A program made the translations under genes and the position numbers. Under the pieces are notes generated by a model that saw only the letters and a list, made by a program, of their open reading frames with translations, ran no database searches and was not told where the DNA came from. This document shows positions 5,076 to 8,603 of a DNA stretch of 8,603 nt, one piece after another. Numbering within the stretch: position 1 is the stretch's first letter; each line of letters begins with the position of its first letter. Source of the DNA: JBBRMQ01 sp038230775 (GTDB lineage: Bacteria > Acidobacteriota > Thermoanaerobaculia > Gp7-AA8); assembly GCA_038230775.1 (NCBI GenBank), contig JBBRMQ010000188.1:1-8603 (forward strand), read 5' to 3'.

Positions 5076-8000
5076 CTATCTCTGCGATGACGGCACTCCC
5101 GCGAGAAACTCGCTCTCTCCGTTCGCTTCGATCGTCGTGGCGAAGGCGACGGCGCGTCCGGCCATGACGGCGATGTGCGCGGTGGTCGTGGCGTCGAGCT
5201 TCACCCCGAGCGTTTTCTCGGCGTCCGTGATCACGAACGCCTGATCCTCGCCCACATCCTGCTGCATCGTCTTCCCGATCGGAGTGCCGGCCGCCGACAC
5301 GATCGAAATGCGGACGGCAAGCGGCGTCTCACCCACGTTCACGACGCCGAGGTTGATGAGCTCGTGCCGCGAGGAGAAGCCGAGCACGGAGAGCTGATCG
5401 CGGCCCGAGCCGGCGGCCGCGCTGTCGGCGAGGCCCAGCGGCTCGGCAATGGAGCCGCCGCGGTCGTGCGCGACGTCGAAGGTCTGCGCGCGCGCCACCG
5501 GCGCGCGGTCGCCGCCGTATTCGATCCAAACGACGCCGCCGTTGTCGCCGGCGTGAAACAGCGTCTTCACCACGTCGTCCCAGCGGATGCTGCGTTGCGG
5601 AGCGAGTGTGACTTCGCGATCGACTCGCGTATCGCCGGCGACATAGCGCAAGCGCAGACGCATCGGAGTGGTGAGCGGGTTATGCAGCGTGAGATCCGAG
5701 CGCCAGTACGTGTCGGCTCCGCCGGCCTGACTCGTGATCCATGGAAAGACGACCCGCCCGCGAGAGCCCGTCGCCCCGAGCTCGCGACGCGTGGGCACGC
5801 GGATCTTTCGCAGGTAGGCGTCGACATTGGACGCCACGATCTCCTTTTTCCGCTTCCAGATCTCGACGCCGTATCGCGTGGTCGCGTAGGTGTAGTGATC
5901 GTCGAGGTAGGCGGCCACCGCCTGCGCGCGGATCGAGTTGTCGATTCCGTCGAACTGGTCGAACTCCTGCGGCGAGCGGCGGATGACGGCGCGCGGTCGC
6001 GAACGTTCCAACGCGAGAATGACCTCGCGCTGCGCATCCCGCGGCGACATCACCGGCACCTGGTAGTAGCGGGTCGGGTTCGGCCGGTCGCAGAAGAAGT
6101 AGAGAGCGGGCTGATTGGAAAAGTCGAAAATTGGATCGCCGGGACGCGTGAGCTGGGTGATCTCGTAGCGGACGTCGGTAATGCGATGCCGGATCTCCGT
6201 TGCATGAAGATCGACATATTCGGCGCCGCGAACGCGCGCAACGTAGTGGGTCGTGTCGTCAATCCGCGAGTTGAGCAAGTCCGGAAGCCACAACGACACG
6301 AACAGGAGCGGCGACAACGCGATCAGCGCTGCGACCGCAAGCACTCGCGGGGCGCGCATCAGCATCGTCAGCAGAATCACCAGCACCGGCGCGATGAGGA
6401 ACGCCGAGAAGTACTGATGGGGGAAGTCGGCTCGCCCGAGCGCGCTGCGCTGGGTGAGAACGCCGAATGAGACGAGCGTGATCAGCGCGACGTCGAGCCA
6501 CCCGCGCTGCTTCGCCCGCGTCCGCTGGACGATCACCACGACTGCGATGCCGAGGACGAGCGGGTTGAGGACGAATCGGAAGCTTTCGTTGAGAAAGAAA
6601 TCGGAGATCGTGTGGAGATTGAGATCGTTGCGGAACGTCGCGATCAAGTCGGGAAACGGCAAGGACCAGACCGCGTCGATGATCGACGGAATGACCTGAA
6701 ACGTCGTCGTCGCGAACGCCAGCAGCGCGCCGCGTATCGCGAGATAGATGATGAACGGGAGCGCGCCGGCGATGGCTCCGGCCGTCAACAATGCAATGGC
6801 GCGGAAACGACGGAGAATCAGCGCCGCAATCATGGCGCCGCCTAACGAATACAGCCCGATGTCGAAGCTGTAGAACAGCGAGAACGCCGCCGCGGCGCCG
6901 CACAATACATAAAGAATACGAGACGCTTCTGTGTGTGGACCGGCTTCAGCCGGTCTTGACCGGCTAAAGCCGGTCCACACACCAGAGCGACGAGTCGCCG
7001 CCAGGAACAGCGTGACCACCACGATTTCAAGCAACGCGCGCTCGTTGTCGACGAAGGTGACGGCGCCGAGAAGCATCACCAGCGCGGCGATCGGAACCGA
7101 ATCGAAGACGACGACGGCTAAATACCAGAGCGCCGGCGTGGCGAGAGATCCGAGGACTGCCGGCCGCGCCAGGACCATCGACTCGTCTCGGCCGAACAGC
7201 TCGATGAGCCATCCATCGAGTAACCCGTCCTGCAGTAAACCATGGAGAACGAACACGTCGCGATACGGCACCTTGCCGCGGGCATAATCCGAGGCCGGCC
7301 CGAGCGATTCGCCGCGGTGAAAGAGGTCGATCGATTGCCACGTCGCTGCTGCGCTGACGTAGCTCGCACAGTACAGGAGCAGCGGGATGATGATGGAGAC
7401 CGTCGCGCGTCGGACTGCTACTGCGCTGGTGCGGTGCTCTCGCAGGCCGCCGGCGGGCTGAGAGCCCGCCACCCCAGAAGCGATGAGCACGGCGATGGCG
7501 ACCACGATCATCACAACGGTGATTGCAATGGTCCCGGGAACGAGGAGCAGCGCCAGCAGCGGCAACATGACGAGCGGCAGCGCGGCAATCGCGATGCGCT
7601 GCAGAGCACGGTCTGTATCGACGCCGAGAGCAAGCGCGGCGAGGCGAGCCAGCAGGACGAACGCCGCCCAGAAAACGGCGACGACGAAGATCACGAACGC
7701 ACTCTCGAGAAAAAGAGTCGGAAAATGCGCGATCCGTTTTCCGGTCGCGATATACCGGAACACGATCCACGCCACGGCTTCGGTCACGATCAGCGTGTGG
7801 AACGGGCGCATTTCTGGCCGGAGGAGATGCCGCATCCACGCGTGCTCGTCGAAGAGAATCGCGATGCGGGGCAACGCCGCCGCGAGCGCAATCGGCAGGA
7901 CGACGGGCCATCCCCACTTCTCGGTAGTCAGGAAGAGGAATGGCGCCAGAAAGAACGGTGCGACGAAGAGAAACGAGACGACATCGCGCATCTGCGGCAT

Positions 8001-8279
8001 CGTTCGATGGCGCAGGCGTTCGTTCTCCCTCGCCGCTGCGCGATGGAAACCGATCGTGAGTGGAGCGATCAACAGGAAGAAGATCGCGGCGCCCGCGTAG
8101 TCGCGCGCCTTCGATGCGCGTTCAACGGTCACGCGACCCACGGCGACGAGCGGCGTAGGCGGAAGCACGCGAAGAAGCAGCGTGAAGGAGAGAATGACCC
8201 CGATCGCAAACGCGAACGCAGCGATCCACAGCAGGGCCGAAATCGTGCGGTCGATCAGCTCGTCGCGGCGCTGCGGCAC
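5076..8279 (-). CDS. Polytopic GT-C-like membrane protein with tandem beta-sandwich C-terminus
   Basis: The product has 1067 residues. About 18-20 hydrophobic segments lie between residues 13 and 665. The loop after the ninth (about 318-352) reads FHRGESLGPASDYARGKVPY then RDVFVLHG, resembling the acidic, PYRD-containing first periplasmic loop of GT-C glycosyltransferases that use lipid-linked sugars; that function is inferred. Residues 670-820 form a soluble segment of the kind that ends such enzymes (TRPGDPIFDFSNQPALYFFC, 711-730). Residues 843-1065 form two related beta-rich modules (about 855-947 and 970-1062) resembling a domain of secreted acidobacterial proteins. Two palindromic repeats lie in frame in its loops (residues 270-276 and 431-452). 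The GTG start at 8277-8279 overlaps the hemD end by 25 nt and is placed just before the first hydrophobic segment; no Shine-Dalgarno site is seen. It could instead be an uncharacterised transporter-like protein. Confidence 0.75.
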   Translation of the reverse strand: MPQRRDELIDRTISALLWIAAFAFAIGVILSFTLLLRVLPPTPLVAVGRVTVERASKARDYAGAAIFFLLIAPLTIGFHRAAARENERLRHRTMPQMRDVVSFLFVAPFFLAPFLFLTTEKWGWPVVLPIALAAALPRIAILFDEHAWMRHLLRPEMRPFHTLIVTEAVAWIVFRYIATGKRIAHFPTLFLESAFVIFVVAVFWAAFVLLARLAALALGVDTDRALQRIAIAALPLVMLPLLALLLVPGTIAITVVMIVVAIAVLIASGVAGSQPAGGLREHRTSAVAVRRATVSIIIPLLLYCASYVSAAATWQSIDLFHRGESLGPASDYARGKVPYRDVFVLHGLLQDGLLDGWLIELFGRDESMVLARPAVLGSLATPALWYLAVVVFDSVPIAALVMLLGAVTFVDNERALLEIVVVTLFLAATRRSGVWTGFSRSRPAEAGPHTEASRILYVLCGAAAAFSLFYSFDIGLYSLGGAMIAALILRRFRAIALLTAGAIAGALPFIIYLAIRGALLAFATTTFQVIPSIIDAVWSLPFPDLIATFRNDLNLHTISDFFLNESFRFVLNPLVLGIAVVVIVQRTRAKQRGWLDVALITLVSFGVLTQRSALGRADFPHQYFSAFLIAPVLVILLTMLMRAPRVLAVAALIALSPLLFVSLWLPDLLNSRIDDTTHYVARVRGAEYVDLHATEIRHRITDVRYEITQLTRPGDPIFDFSNQPALYFFCDRPNPTRYYQVPVMSPRDAQREVILALERSRPRAVIRRSPQEFDQFDGIDNSIRAQAVAAYLDDHYTYATTRYGVEIWKRKKEIVASNVDAYLRKIRVPTRRELGATGSRGRVVFPWITSQAGGADTYWRSDLTLHNPLTTPMRLRLRYVAGDTRVDREVTLAPQRSIRWDDVVKTLFHAGDNGGVVWIEYGGDRAPVARAQTFDVAHDRGGSIAEPLGLADSAAAGSGRDQLSVLGFSSRHELINLGVVNVGETPLAVRISIVSAAGTPIGKTMQQDVGEDQAFVITDAEKTLGVKLDATTTAHIAVMAGRAVAFATTIEANGESEFLAGVPSSQR
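6924..6989. repeat. 66-bp palindromic repeat inside the membrane-protein gene (copy 2 of 2)
   Basis: Arms 6924-6955 and 6958-6989 match at 28 of 32 positions around a 2-nt spacer, with the same nested CCGGCT-TN-AGCCGG core as the copy at 221-290. It fills exactly 22 codons (residues 431-452, including VWTGFSRSRPAEAGPHTEA) and keeps the frame open. It falls between two hydrophobic segments, where extra residues would be tolerated. ACGAG occurs at 6918-6922 and 6990-6994 and might be a short target duplication, though five bases can match by chance. Confidence 0.85.
7452..7470. repeat. Short perfect palindrome inside the membrane-protein gene
   Basis: GGCGGGCT and AGCCCGCC pair perfectly around a 3-nt loop. 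In the gene's frame it encodes part of GVAGSQPAGG (about residues 269-278), in a loop between two hydrophobic segments. AGSQPAG-like peptides are, from memory, another common mistranslated dispersed repeat in acidobacterial genomes, so this may be a second small inserted element. Confidence 0.55.
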
Positions 8280-8603
8280 GCGCGCAGTATAGCGGCGTGC
8301 AATGCGGCCACCGTGGCGCTCTCCGCCTCGATGTCCGCCCTTCTCCCCTGCCGCCGGATCGCCTCGGTCGTCACCGGACCGATCGACGCCAGCCGCGCGT
8401 CGCGCGCGACGCCGTCCTCGATCGCGTTGAAGAAATTCTCAACGGTCGATCCGCTGGTGAAGGTGACGATGTCAATGTTGTCCAGCGACGCGCGTTCGCC
8501 GGTCAGCGGCCTGGTCTGGTACGCGATCGCCAGATCGACCTCGCCGCCGCGCCGCCGGAGCTCGTTCAGAAGCTCATCGCTGCCGATCGCCGCGCGAACG
8601 ACA
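8255..8603 (-). CDS. hemD: Uroporphyrinogen-III synthase, C-terminal part
   Basis: The gene is cut by the right edge; 115 codons remain, in frame from base 8602, ending in TGA at 8255-8257. The family closes and isomerises hydroxymethylbilane to uroporphyrinogen III in haem and sirohaem synthesis. The protein is a two-lobed alpha/beta fold with weak overall conservation. The visible part has the markers of the second lobe: IDIVTFTSGSTVENFFNAI (the conserved FTSxSTV segment) and, about 25 residues later, LASIGPVTTEAIRRQGRRAD (the conserved IGPVT segment), then a final helix. The last codons overlap the start of the membrane-protein gene by 25 nt, suggesting a shared transcript and translational coupling. 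Other hem genes would lie to the right and are not visible. Confidence 0.85.
   Translation of the reverse strand, partial: VVRAAIGSDELLNELRRRGGEVDLAIAYQTRPLTGERASLDNIDIVTFTSGSTVENFFNAIEDGVARDARLASIGPVTTEAIRRQGRRADIEAESATVAALHAAILRACRSAATS
8286..8291 (-). promoter_or_regulatory. Possible -10 box upstream of the membrane-protein gene
   Basis: TATACT (5 of 6 consensus bases) on the minus strand ends 6 nt before the GTG start, inside the 3' end of hemD. No -35 hexamer is seen at the proper distance. It might allow a leaderless transcript, but overlap with hemD may suffice for expression. Confidence 0.22.

Noticed and set aside
5175..6470. 431-codon plus-strand open frame
   Set aside because: Antisense to the membrane-protein gene, with Arg/Gly/Ala-rich shadow composition and no recognisable domain; the minus-strand frame has clear hydrophobic segments and modules.
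7027..7917. 296-codon minus-strand open frame
   Set aside because: It overlaps the membrane-protein gene in another frame and has the Arg/Ala-rich composition of a GC-rich frame shadow.

Overview
The window is a GC-rich stretch of a bacterial chromosome with mostly housekeeping genes. Several signs point to Acidobacteriota or a close relative (Thermoanaerobaculia- or Vicinamibacteria-like). One is a palindromic repeat of the 'GLDRLKPVHT / SRPAEAGPHT' type when translated. Another is a tandem beta-sandwich tail that I associate with secreted acidobacterial proteins. GTG starts and a general lack of Shine-Dalgarno sites fit too. This placement is inference from memory and was not tested by a search.

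Layout from left to right. (1) 2-220 (+) is the end of a dGTPase-family gene, directly followed by a 70-bp palindrome. (2) On the minus strand is a single HU gene (353-667) with a clear promoter, a strong ribosome binding site and an intrinsic terminator. (3) 668-1056 has no gene; its left part is the HU leader and promoter. (4) 1057-3664 (-) is a translation-linked group: a small predicted lipoprotein, then fmt, then rsmB. A MITE-like element of about 210 bp sits between the lipoprotein gene and fmt and is flanked by a 9-bp direct repeat. (5) 3711-4568 (+) is a secreted TPR-like protein, divergent from the lipoprotein gene. (6) 4549-8603 (-) is a second co-directional group: the end of hemD, a 1067-residue multi-pass membrane protein that looks like a GT-C glycosyltransferase with a tandem beta-sandwich tail, and a short Sfp-type 4'-phosphopantetheinyl transferase.

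How the genes relate. Fmt formylates initiator Met-tRNA and RsmB methylates 16S rRNA, a common bacterial pairing. hemD, the membrane protein and the PPTase gene are tightly packed (25-nt overlap, then a 32-nt gap), which suggests co-transcription although their functions do not obviously connect.

The most interesting material is not a new defence or metabolic system. It is the set of small palindromic repeats: one abuts the dgt stop codon, two lie in frame inside the membrane-protein gene, and one nested element appears to have split a formerly compact lipoprotein-fmt operon. The membrane-protein fusion and the unclear start of the PPTase gene are the next most useful leads.
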